A stretch of DNA of 37,119 nucleotides from Pigoraptor vietnamica (GCA_943704525.1 CALSCQ010001732.1:1-37119); one strand, 5' to 3'. Shown: positions 10,115 to 19,827, counted from the first letter of the stretch. Notes: a model not told the origin generated them from the letters alone. Numbers and translations: made by a program.

Positions 10115-10782
10115 ATGTTCCATCACCACCACCACCGCGATATTGTCGTCGTCGAGACCGGCGTCCCGATGGCGGTCCCTGTCGCAGTCGCGCAGCCCAT
10201 GTACCCGGGCTATCCCATGCAGCCGGCGTATCCCGCGCCTTATCCGCAGCCGTACGCTGCGCCCCCGCCGGCCTACGCGCCCCCGATGCCGATGGCGCCT
10301 GCGCCGATGATGGGTGGGTTTTTCTGTTTCGGAGTTTTGTTGTTTAGGTATTCTGATTCGAAGTCTTGGAGTTTTGTTGTTTAGGTATTCTGATTCGAAG
10401 TCTTGCTTGCGTTCGGGCATTTGTAGCTTGCGTGTGAGTGCGATCGGCGCGATCTCGTCTCTGATGTGGCGACTGATCTGCAGGTCCCTCTGTCGGCGTG
10501 GCCTATCCCAACGCTATGGGCGGAGAGACGTACGTGCAGCGCGACATGTACGGCAACATGACGGAGGTCAAGACGGGCGCCTTCGGACAGCGGGAAACCA
10601 TACGCGCCGATGCCTACGGCGACGTGAGCGTGACAAAGACGAACATGTTCGGGTCGGAGACAGTCACGCGCGACGCTTACGGCGACGAGATTAAGGTGAA
10701 ACGGGACATGTTCGGCAACGAAACGATTGTCGAACGCGACCGCTTCGGAGACGAGGTTATCATCCGCGAGCGCATGTGGTGA
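10115..10782 (+). CDS. Small protein of 11-residue repeats with a Pro/Tyr-rich head
   Basis: Two exons (10115-10313 and 10484-10782) give 165 residues and a TGA stop. I do not recognise the family. The protein opens with a run of five histidines, then a proline/tyrosine/alanine-rich, probably disordered head (residues about 25-66, of the kind GYPMQPAYPAPYPQPY). Residues 86-161 are seven tandem units of 11 residues (one of 10): RDMYGNMTEVK, TGAFGQRETIR, ADAYGDVSVTK, TNMFGSETVTR, DAYGDEIKVK, RDMFGNETIVE, RDRFGDEVIIR, then ERMW. Each has an aromatic-Gly-Asn/Asp turn followed by an alternating strand ending in a charged residue, which suggests a beta-hairpin or beta-solenoid. There is no signal peptide or membrane segment. 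The intron carries a 37-nt direct duplication. Confidence 0.8.
10331..10404 (+). repeat. 37-nt tandem duplication inside an intron
   Basis: Positions 10331-10367 and 10368-10404 are identical head-to-tail copies beginning GGAGTTTTGTTG and ending GAAGTCTT. They lie wholly in the intron of the 11-residue-repeat gene (10314-10483). Exact identity suggests a recent event. Confidence 0.95.
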
Positions 10783-11082
10783 AGAAAGTTGCGGCGTGCG
10801 GCGTTTGTGCGTGGCGTCCCAGTGTACATAAAAACGACAGCGACAAAATGGCCCTCGACGTCCATATGCTCACGTGAACCACCAACACTTCATTCACACT
10901 GAGAACGCGCGCAAGAGTGCCACAAAGGCTTGACCATCGATGGTACGCGATGGGCTACTCCTTAGCGCCGGCGACGCAGAGAATGCGCAGCGGCACCGCC
11001 GCAACAGCCGCTCAGCCACCCTCGGCCCAACTTAAGAGGGCCGCCCCACGGAAAGGGTCGCCGGCGCCGCCTGCGTGCGCAC
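10783..11082. other. Convergent intergenic region
   Basis: These 300 bases separate the 3' ends of the repeat-protein gene (+) and eRF1 (-). No exon or RNA gene is seen. Presumably it is 3' UTR for both. Confidence 0.5.
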
Positions 11083-14072
11083 TCACATGAAGTCGTCGAG
11101 GTCGTCCACGAAGTCGTCCTCGTTGACGTCCATTGACTGGAAGTCCACGCGATACCGGAGGAGCCCTGCGCCAGAGGGCTCAAACAGATCAGAATCACCG
11201 GTGCACGTGAACTCAGCATTGAGGGCAACGCCTTTCACCGCCACCAATGACACGAACGACACGACGAACAAGAGAGCGTATTCTGACCCTCCGAACACGC
11301 ACAGGTGTGACGCACAACACGGATCCAAGAAGACACTGCTCCGAATGCCGTACGCCGCACGCACCTCCGATGCCACCAAAGCCCTTGCAGAACTGCGAGC
11401 CCTCCTGCGACTTGTCCGTCACAATCTCAAGAACGGCGCCAAACTTCTTGTAGCTGTTCGCCAGCCACTCGAGGAACGACACCTTCTCGATGAGCTCGAG
11501 CTCGGCGCCCGTCTCGTCCACAAACCGCGAGCGGTCCTTCTCCTGCTCCTTCGTGAGGTGCATTGTTTGTGTCTCTGCAATGGCGCCGCGCATTGGCACG
11601 TCAGCTACCGATTCGCAGACGGGAGGCGAGCAGTAACCAAGTTCACATAAAGTGCGCGGGTCAATCGGAGAGAAAGTCGTGCGTCACTCACCGCCGCTCG
11701 CGTTGTTCTTCATCGTGTATCGGTTCACGTCCAAGTTCTCCCACACGATGAGCGTTTCAACAGCACCCATCTCGAGACCCTACAGTTTACGCCATGCATA
11801 TTAGGACACGCACACGCGCACGCACGCACATGCACCCAGACGCACACACACACGCACGCACACACACACGCGCACACAAACCACAGGACGACAGCACGAC
11901 GAAGCAAGACGACGCACCTTCAGCGTATCCTCCACGCCAAAGCAATAGCGCCCCGTGTCTTGCGAGATCTCCTCGAAGAACTTGAGAATGAGCTTCTTCT
12001 CTTGGATGAACTTGACGTTCAGCAGGCACTCTTGCGACAACTCAATGGCCTGCGCAGCGACGTACATCAACCGCCACTCTCCTTTCGCGCTAGGACAGAC
12101 TCACGCAGTCTTCGCAAGCGTGAACAGCGTAACAATCCGCCATCGCCCCCTCGCATTCAGACACAAGAGATGCGGCGTGAAAAGGGCGCAACCACGACAA
12201 CCGCGACACGTACCTGGTTGAAGCCGCTCTCTCCTCCGTACGAAACGTCGACAATCTTGATAATCTTGGGCACGAGGCGCTGGTCGAACATGTCCGACTG
12301 GCTGAGCTCCGTCTTGAAGTCGGCCGAACCCGCAAGGATGAGGCCCGCCACGTTCGGCTGCACGCGCACGCATCACAGCAGCACGGTGAGCCACAAGGGG
12401 CGAGAAGTGCGTTCGTTTGATCCATTCGTTTTGACAGGGTCATCGTTAGGAGAGCTCGACCGCACGATGAACACAAGACAGCACGCGCACGCAGGATGCA
12501 CACCTTGTCGTTCGTGATGAAAATCTGTGTGGCCGTCTCGGCGACCTTGCGCACGTAGTTGTGACGACGCTCCATGCGGAGACGCGCAAAACGGAGAGCC
12601 GACTGACCACCACGACCTGCGGGACAAGCAGCCATGCGCGCAAGGTCAGCACGCGAATTGCAGACCGCACGGGGCTAATGGCTGATGACAACATGCACGG
12701 AAGGCGAGCACACCCATGCAGACCGCACGGGACTGCTGAGGGTCTGATAACAGTTGCGTACGCACCGTGCTTCTTCGGGAGCTCGACATTGAACTTGTGG
12801 ATAATGTCGCGCGTGTTGCCCGAGAGCGTGCCGAAGAGCGCGCCGTTGCCGTCCATCACGATGAAGCCAAACTTGCTGTCGTCCTCGAGGAGGTCGTTCA
12901 GCGCCTGCACAGACGCAGAGAGTGAGCCATCCGCAGAAACACGCCGAGAAACAGTTCGAACGATATAAGCAGGCACACGGTTTTCCACGTGAAATAGTGA
13001 AGCACTGAGGCCGGTGGGACTCCACCTCCGAATTGAGAGGGCCACAAACCAAGGACCAAGGGGACTGTCCATCTATTCAGCTGTCATCGGTCGAACCGTT
13101 CGAGGCTGACCCTTGACACCGCCCGAACAAAACCGGGCGCAAAGATACGAGAACCGCGCTCACCTCTGTGTGGAACTTGTTGTCGCAGAGGTACAGCGAC
13201 GTGTTGATCGGCTTAAACGGCTCAAAGTCGATGTTGACCATCTTATCCTTGCCGTCTTCCGTGATGATCGTGCCGCAATATATCACAAGGCCGTTCGTGG
13301 GCACTGCAGCGCGAAATTTGAATGGTCAGACACTCGGCAACGTGCGACGGGAGCTTCACGCGTACTGTGGCGGGGAACGTGCGATATTTGAACTCGCAAC
13401 ATAACAGTCGCCAAGAACAAACACCAGCCTCGAATTGCAAGTCCCAGGACCCACCCTGGTTGTAGAGCTTTAGGCGGTTCTGCACCGACACAATGGCCGC
13501 AAGCACCGATTGCCTGCACACCGGCAACACAAAACAGTCAGACCATCGCTCGCAATGCAACGATCCAGACACACAGCGGCCAATGCTGACGCGGCACTCG
13601 AGACCACACTCGCCTGTTCACTCTGTTCTTGATGTTCGACGCCGTGCCGTACTCTTCGGCAAGCATCTTTGCCACTCGCGAGATTTGATCGCGAGGCGGA
13701 ATAATGAGGGAGATCATGCTGGTACCATCGCTGCACCCCGTCCACACCACATAGTAAGCACATAGCACAATACAACACTGCAGCCCCGTCCGCACACCAT
13801 GCAGTGTGCACAAGTGGACAGCACAAGCGGCAACAAACGCCCTCAAGCCGCATCTCTACTCTCCACAATGTACAAACGCACCCGCGCGCAGCTTCAAGGA
13901 TAATGCACAAACGCACCCGCGCGCAGCTTCAAGGCTAATGCACAAACGCACCCGCGCGCAGCTTCAAGGCTAATGCACAAACGCACCCGCGCGCAGCTTC
14001 GAGGCTCTTAATGAGCTTCTTGATCTTCCACATCTCGACATTGCGGTCGGCCTGGTCTCCGGGCTCCGCCAT
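11083..14072 (-). CDS. ETF1: Peptide chain release factor eRF1 with NIKN motif
   Basis: Class I release factor that reads all stop codons in the ribosomal A site and triggers peptide release. Exons (minus strand): 14072-13987, 13730-13614, 13513-13455, 13303-13164, 12904-12766, 12616-12504, 12357-12214, 12049-11918, 11779-11692, 11574-11365, 11165-11083. They give 436 residues (human 437) and a TGA stop, colinear with the human protein. Domain 1 has TASNIKN at residues 58-64, where almost all eukaryotes have TASNIKS, while YLCDNKF is intact. Domain 2 has [14 protein letters not shown] with the catalytic GGQ. Domain 3 has [31 protein letters not shown] and an acidic tail ending DDLDDFM. Intron 2 uses a GC donor. 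Intron 1 contains tandem copies of its own 5' splice site, and intron 8 holds a CA tract. Confidence 0.97.
11805..11882. repeat. CA/CG-rich microsatellite in eRF1 intron 8
   Basis: An interrupted (AC)n tract with GC steps on the plus strand, read as (GT)n in the transcript. It lies entirely between exons 8 and 9 of the eRF1 gene. Confidence 0.85.
13514..13613 (-). other. GC-AG intron (eRF1 intron 2)
   Basis: The exon before ends GTGAACAG and the exon after begins GCAATCGG. Only a phase-2 join (AG plus G) yields the conserved RVNR followed by [17 protein letters not shown]. The intron therefore begins GCGAGT, a strong match to the AG|GC(A/G)AGT class, and ends TGTGCAG. A GT three bases downstream would be out of frame with every nearby acceptor. 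Confidence 0.85.
13876..14000 (-). repeat. 35-nt tandem array duplicating the exon 1/intron 1 donor of eRF1
   Basis: The 20-mer ACGCACCCGCGCGCAGCTTC (plus strand) starts at 13876, 13911, 13946 and 13981, exactly 35 nt apart. The last copy is the true end of exon 1 and its GTGCGT donor. The other three are near-identical copies inside intron 1, each with exon-like sequence followed by a full GTGCGT donor. Confidence 0.95.
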
Positions 14073-14660
14073 TTTCGGGCGTGTCTGTAGCGCACGACGG
14101 CGCGCGCGTCACACGGGAATGAACGTGCAGAGCAACCGATGCAGTCCGCCTCGACTTCAACGGGCGATTCGCCACCAAAGTCCTTCGATCTGCTACCCAC
14201 AGAGAGATCGCGAGCGACGGCACTCCGTCCTCGCACTTCCGCTGACGCCGTTCGCGGGAAATGGGCGTGATGCAAGAGATAAAAAGGCCCTTTTTGCACA
14301 GTGTCGCAATGGGAGTGAAACATCGACGCATGCGCCAAACTTCGGAGACCCGGATGCAAGGTGCCACGTGCTTGGGAAATGTCACCTAAAATAGTAAAGT
14401 TTGCGTCTTTGATAGACATATCAGTACATAAAAGACATTCTAAGCCTTATTAGTGCATACATGCGCATGAGATCTCATAAAGGTAATCTATTCCCGATGA
14501 AGAATCTCCTACCTGGACAAAGCCGGTTGTAAATATTGCCTGGGAGACTCCCTTCACGCACCAGCACGAAAACAGTGCCACTGTAGCGTGTTTAGGAGGA
14601 CGCCTTGACCAGAAGAGAGTGCGTCTTCGGATATTGGGATCTCTGTCCCTGCGTGCTGTG
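14073..14660. promoter_or_regulatory. Divergent promoter region between eRF1 and the LIM gene
   Basis: These 588 bases separate the starts of eRF1 (-) and the LIM-domain gene (+). I see no exon. Short inverted repeats are present: ATGAGATCTCAT at 14467-14478, and AAAAAGG facing CCTTTTT around 14281-14296. No specific regulator can be named. Confidence 0.4.
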
Positions 14661-16811
14661 ATGGATAGCGTGTACTGCACTCCGCAGGACGCCCTTCGCG
14701 TGTATGACGACGACGGGGATGTGTACGATGACCCGCAGGAACTCACGGGACTGCCGGTAGGTGCTGTGTGTGACAGAGGGTATTGCGTGACAACACAGCA
14801 TTTGCTTGCTGCGAATCTGCCTTTTCGGTCGTCTTAGAATGCGTGGCCTACTTCTCACCTTGCCTCCCGCCGTTGCAGCAGCGGCACATGCGCTCCGACA
14901 GTCATGTGTACGCGTCGCTGTCTCTCATTCGTGGTGACCGCAAGCGCTCCATCTTCGACGAACCTATAGATCCAAGCCTCAGACGAGGTGTGCGATCTCT
15001 TGGCGACCATCTCTTCTTTGTCGTTGTATGTTGTGTTGATAGGCCGTGAGTTTTGTGTTTACAACACGTATTGCCCAAATATGTCAGTAATCGAGGGACA
15101 ACCCGCAGGATCTCGCACGGCCTCGTATGCATCACTGCAGGGCATCCGAGAGGGCGACGATGACGTCGACGCTCGCAGCATTTCGCACAACGTGGGTTGA
15201 TAGCCGCGCGTGATCTTTTCTGGCAGACGTCGCTAAGTTTGCGTGTGGGGATGGCATTTGCGCAGTATGCCACGCTCACTTTTGAGCGGAGCACACCCTC
15301 CGATTACGACGCGCTCCGACGACGGAAGCCGTCCGCAACAGAATATGACACACTGCGGCGGGTGAGCGAGGCGGAGGCGCCCGCACCTCCCTCGGACGCC
15401 CCTCCCGCGTTGCCCCAGTACGCCAAGCCCATTAGTGGGTCCCCTCGTCTCTTGCACGCAAACTGGCTGCTGCGCTTTTGGCGAGCTGGTCCCTCGTGCT
15501 TTGTGGGCGAGCTGGTCCCTCGTGCTTGTGGGCGAGCTGGGTCCCTCGTGCTTGCACGCAACTGACTACTGTGCTTTGCGAGCTGGGTTCCGCCTGCATT
15601 GCATGAACTGACTGCTGCGCTTGGTGCAAGTGCGCAACTTTGTTAGTTGCGGCCACGTCTAAGTTGTTTATTCTTCCTGGCGCTGCAGAGAAGCCCAAAA
15701 ACTTCGACCCTTCGATGACCACTTTCTCGTGCGTCGGTGGGTTGCGCATTTCATCACTCGTTTGCACGCGCACATGCACGCACGAACACACACACACTCT
15801 CACACACACATTTTGCAAACCCGCGGTCTTCTGCTGCTGATACCACGCGCGCTGCAGATTGCGATGCCATTTTGGAGCAGTACTATGTCAAAGATGGGGC
15901 CGTGTACTGCCCCGACGACTACCGCAAGCGGTGGGGCGCCAAGTGCGACGGGTGCGGCCAGTACATGGACGAAGGCGGATATGCCGCCGGCGGCAAACAG
16001 TTTCACGCCGACTGTCTGAAGTGCGTATGGCGCGGCCGTATCTGCCACCTGTTGCTGTCTGAGGCCGTTAGAGAGTCGTGCTAACGTCGCATTTTCGCAG
16101 ATGCGCGACATGCTCCGTCAAAATATCGCCGACAGACGGCGTGTTTGTTGGACCGCGGGGCATCGAGTGTTCCAAGTGCATTCGCGCGGGCGTTGGTGGT
16201 AAGTGACCGCGCCTTGTTTCTCGCAGGACGTTCTCGTGGCGAATGACGAGGTGGATCCATTCAATTCGTCTCACTCTGTTGGGCACCTTCCATCGCGCAC
16301 AGACTGCAAGCGGTGCGGAGGGCACCTGGAGGGCGAGATAGTCAAGTCCGCGCTCGGCTGCTTCCATGTCGCGTGCTTCACGTGCGACACGTGCAAGGTG
16401 CGTTTGCATTGTCCGCGGAATGCTCTTCGACACTTTGCTCACGTGTCGCCCACGCAGAAAGCAATCTCGGGCAACCATTTTGGCGTCGGTCCCGCGATAA
16501 TCTGCGAGGCCTGCCACACAAACGCCGCCGCAAAGTGCGCCCAATGTCGCGAGCCCATCACGGGGCGCTACACGCGCGTCGGCGAGGGGCAGTTTCATCT
16601 CCACTGTGTCAACTGCTGCATGTGCACGAAGCGGATATTCGCCGACGACGGCAGCAGCCTGGATCCATCCCTCGGCGCGTTGCTCGTCACCGATGGCAAG
16701 CCCTGCCACGCGCAGTGCATGGCGTGCCGAAAGTGCGGAAAGGTTTTTGGGGCGGGGGAGCAGATTGGCCGCACGCCGGACGGGGGCCACCTGTGCGTCG
16801 CGTGCCTGTGA
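14661..16811 (+). CDS. LIM-domain adaptor with N-terminal YxxL/YDxP motifs (paxillin/zyxin-like layout)
   Basis: Exons: 14661-14756, 14879-14987, 15109-15191, 15266-15434, 15689-15736, 15858-16020, 16101-16198, 16303-16397, 16458-16811. They give 404 residues and a TGA stop. The first about 145 residues are low in structure and rich in tyrosine motifs: VYDDP (Y22), then YASL (Y43), YASL (Y75), YATL (Y97), YDAL (Y110) and YDTL (Y123). From about residue 150 come LIM zinc fingers: a half-domain (FSCVDCDAILEQYYV) without the usual first Cys/His set; a domain from KCDGCGQYM to IECSKC; one from DCKRCGGHLEG to IICEACH; one from KCAQCREPITG to CHAQC; and a final finger CRKCGKVFGAG to LCVACL. LIM domains bind proteins, often at actin or adhesion sites. 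The layout resembles paxillin, but orthology is not shown. Confidence 0.85.
15481..15556 (+). repeat. Intronic minisatellite, three 25-26-nt units
   Basis: Units starting GCGAGCTGG at 15481, 15507 and 15532 share GCGAGCTGGTCCCTCGTGCT. They lie in the long LIM-gene intron 15435-15688. More diverged copies (GCGAGCTGGGTTCC, near 15578) follow. Confidence 0.85.
15766..15812 (+). repeat. CA microsatellite in a LIM-gene intron
   Basis: An interrupted (AC)n tract with ACTCTC lies in the intron between exons 15689-15736 and 15858-16020. Confidence 0.8.
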
Positions 16812-16874
16812 TTGCATTAAAGCGGTCACAGTCTGAGTTTCAGAGCGAGCCAAAATTTATGGCGCATTCGTCCC

Positions 16875-18902
16875 TCATTGGGAGATGCCGGCGGATTTCT
16901 CGTCAAACAGCTTGGACACGTTCGTCCACACGGGCGCCGTCGCGTACTCCTTGAGCTGGAGGAACGACGGAAGCATGTCGTCGGCAAAGCGGCCGCTGCT
17001 TTCGAGGGGCAGGAGCGTCGGAAGGTGATCGATGGCCACGAGTTCAAGTTCGGGCTTGTTCCTGCGGGAGGACAGAATCGTTAGTGCCACGAACACGCAA
17101 AACGCCGTTGCAAGAATAGTGCCGCAACTCATCGCGCAAGCGACAAAGCGACTCACTTGGTGGGCACTGTGAGGGCGGGGCTGTCGAAGGTGGTCGTGCG
17201 GTTGTAGATAGGGATGGGGTTGTGCGGGTTCGTCGTGTCGCAGCTGACGTCAACGATGACGGAGAGCTGACGGGAGGCGGCGCTGTCGATGACCTCGCGC
17301 GTGATGAAGGGGGGGATGGGCGACGAGAGGTAGATGCAGTTGACCATGATGTCATGGGCAAGGATCTCGGGGAAGGGACCGCCCGCGCGCGTCTCCGCCA
17401 TGTCCCAACGCACAATGTTCTCACTGCAAGAGCGTGGCGTATTTTGTCAACGAGCGCACTCAGACGTGCTTGCTTGAACGGGTGCACGGCACAGGTGCTC
17501 GGTGTCCAAGGCAAGTGCAATGTGTGTTTTGTAAGGGGCTGCCACTCACGTGGGAATGCCGGCCGCGAGGGCAAAATCGACCGCCCCCGACCCGCACCGG
17601 CCGAGTGCGCCAATCACAATGATGCGCGGCAATTGGCCGTTATTCTCTGCGGGTGCGAAATGGGGCAACAGTGAGTGGGTTGGTGTTCGAGTGAGGAGGT
17701 TTGTGAGTCGATTTAACATGACGCGACGGGCACAGCAACACCAGTCGCCACAGGCGTCGCTGTCGGTGGTATGCAACAGAAACGCGGCTTTTCGGCACAC
17801 TCACTCGCACGCGCCAGTTCCAGCTGCCCCTTGATGCACGCAATGAGCGAGGCGTCGTTGGGATATGCCGAGATGGTGCCGAGGGGAGTGCCGGGACTGC
17901 GAAATAGAGCAAACGGTCAGACCGGCAATCGCCTCAAACGCTGTTCAGCCCAAAATCACCGGGACAGCAACAGCCTCTCTCCAATGCTCACACGCCGACA
18001 GCGTGATATCGCACGACACAACTGACAACAGGCAAACAAAAGCCGCACGCACTTGAGACGCTGGTGGGCCCACAGCTGCAGTCCAACGGCAGAGCCCGCA
18101 AACCCCGCCATGTAACCGAAAGCGGCAACACGACGGCCTGAACAATAACTCGGGATTAGAACGCAGTTGGGATAAGACGCTTGTGACAGGCGGCAAAACG
18201 CGCACCCACCCTTGTCGTCCATCAGAAATTCCATGTCCAGGAGACGCCCACCGCCCCTCACAAAGCGGCCCAGCAGTTGCCTGGGAAGGAAATGGCGGCG
18301 CAGTCGCGCTTAATATGGCGACATTGCAAAAGTTCGCGCAACACGCGCCCGCATTGCGCACAACGCCCTTGGCAAGAAAGCCAGTTGTTCCCCACCTCCA
18401 TCCCTCCTGGTTCTTGTACGCGTGTCCAAAGTAGATGTGTCTGTGGCGAAGCGGCGCGCCGCTTTCCGGCAGCTCCTTCAGGCCGACGATGAATGCGTCC
18501 GCGGGCGCGTCCGTCCACGTCCCGGCGGGCACAATTCGGCACCCGATCCTGCACCGCTATGCGTGTGAGCGGAGGGCTTCGAGTGCAGACACATGAAGAG
18601 TGCTACTTTCAGCGACACTCACTTTTCGTACTCGGACTCGGGAACGATCCGGTCTTGCGACCGTTCCACCGTCAACTCGAACCCTACACTCCCAAGAGAA
18701 ATCATCGTAAGAACACCGGTAAACGACAAGCAATTGAGCCATGACATTGCGTGGCAGCAGCACGACTATCGGGCGAACGTGACAGAGGCCACTACGCAGC
18801 CAACGCACCCTCTGCGATGAGCTTGGCGCAAGTGGCGGGCGTGAGGGGTGTGCGGTGTTCGTGGGGCTTGACCTCCGCGCGCAGCCAAAGGTGTGGCGCC
18901 AT
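16875..18902 (-). CDS. LYS1: Saccharopine dehydrogenase (NAD+, L-lysine-forming)
   Basis: Last step of the alpha-aminoadipate route to lysine: saccharopine plus NAD+ gives lysine and 2-oxoglutarate. Exons (minus strand): 18902-18809, 18683-18623, 18548-18396, 18280-18210, 18137-18053, 17896-17805, 17646-17550, 17423-17157, 17061-16875. They give 368 residues (yeast Lys1 373) and a TGA stop. Colinear matches to yeast Lys1 include [27 protein letters not shown] with the catalytic Lys (K76), [14 protein letters not shown] with the catalytic His (H94), [15 protein letters not shown], the nucleotide-binding [42 protein letters not shown] and [13 protein letters not shown]. It is a stand-alone enzyme, not the fused LKR/SDH used for lysine breakdown in animals and plants. 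The short C-terminus lacks a peroxisomal SKL-type signal. Confidence 0.95.
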
Positions 18903-19047
18903 GGTTGCAGGGCGAGAAAGTACGGGTAAAGCGGACGAACGCGTGCGCGGGTAGGGTGCGTTGGGCGACTTCTGTAGAGGAAGATGTCGGCCCTTCGTGC
19001 GTTCTGAGCACTCCACGTGTGGACTCATCGATTGCAGCATCAAAACA

Positions 19048-19055
19048 TGACGTCA
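19048..19055. promoter_or_regulatory. TGACGTCA palindrome upstream of LYS1
   Basis: A perfect CRE/ATF-type bZIP palindrome lies about 146 bases upstream of the LYS1 start codon. GGACTCA, one base from the Gcn4 site TGACTCA, lies at 19021-19027. Fungal Gcn4 can bind both site types and controls lysine genes. Any such control here is inference. The same 8-mer also occurs inside two exons of this window. Confidence 0.35.
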
Positions 19056-19827
19056 CACAATTCAGTGGGGAACCGGGTTCGACCCCAATCACAGGCACTT
19101 TAGCGCCGGCGGGCCGGTGCCGGCTGCCGGCCTCAGTTGCACTGCAAGTCTCGTGCCAAGAGCACGTTGGCAACTGTAACGCCCACACTCGAATGCCACG
19201 ACATGGACACAACATTGCGGATGGTGCATGAGTCCCCACTGACCATTGCCGGCACACTGAACTGGCACAGCCGGGCCTCAGTACTCTCCGGCCGTGCCCG
19301 GACAGGAGCGACAAGGTGGAGAAGGAGTTGGGAACCACACGCATGGGCGTGCTATACCATAATGCAGTGCCAGGGATCCCCGTGCACTAAGAACACTGCT
19401 CTAGAATCTCAATGCCCCGACTGACGGTGGCCGGCCCACCAGCACATCAGCGGCGGCTGACGCCGGCGCGGCCAACAGTGACTGTCAATTATCCGACTGG
19501 CGACTCTACATGTAACGTGTAACTCGGCATGTTATTACCACCCTCTACCGCGTTCTTAAAGAGGAGTATGTGGGGCTGACGAAGCTCCTCCACATCGGCA
19601 CACTAGCAATGAACCCGGCGGCCGGCGCCGGCGTTGGCATGTTCAAGACTGGCTATCTGAGTCTAGGGGTCCTTGTCAAATTTACATGCACAGCAGCAGC
19701 TTCTGCTCTAACGTGTATGTGCATGCATGATGTGCGTGCGTGCAACAACTGTGCGCCGCACTCCGCCCTATTACTCCCCGCCGTCCGGCATCAGAGCCGG
19801 GTCGGTTAGGCAGGTGTGCCGTAATGT

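Noticed and set aside
13870-14000. CRISPR-like spaced repeats
   Set aside because: The 35-nt units are direct tandem copies of an exon/intron junction without spacers, in a eukaryotic gene.
16203-16302. Reading straight through 16203-16302 as LIM-gene coding sequence
   Set aside because: Although open, it would need a phase that breaks the join to the previous exon. Using the CGCGCACAG acceptor at 16302 restores the LIM spacing (GVGDCKRCGG).
19070-19090. tRNA-like B-box (GGTTCGACCCC)
   Set aside because: The flanking bases cannot form a five-pair T-stem and there is no A-box or cloverleaf upstream.
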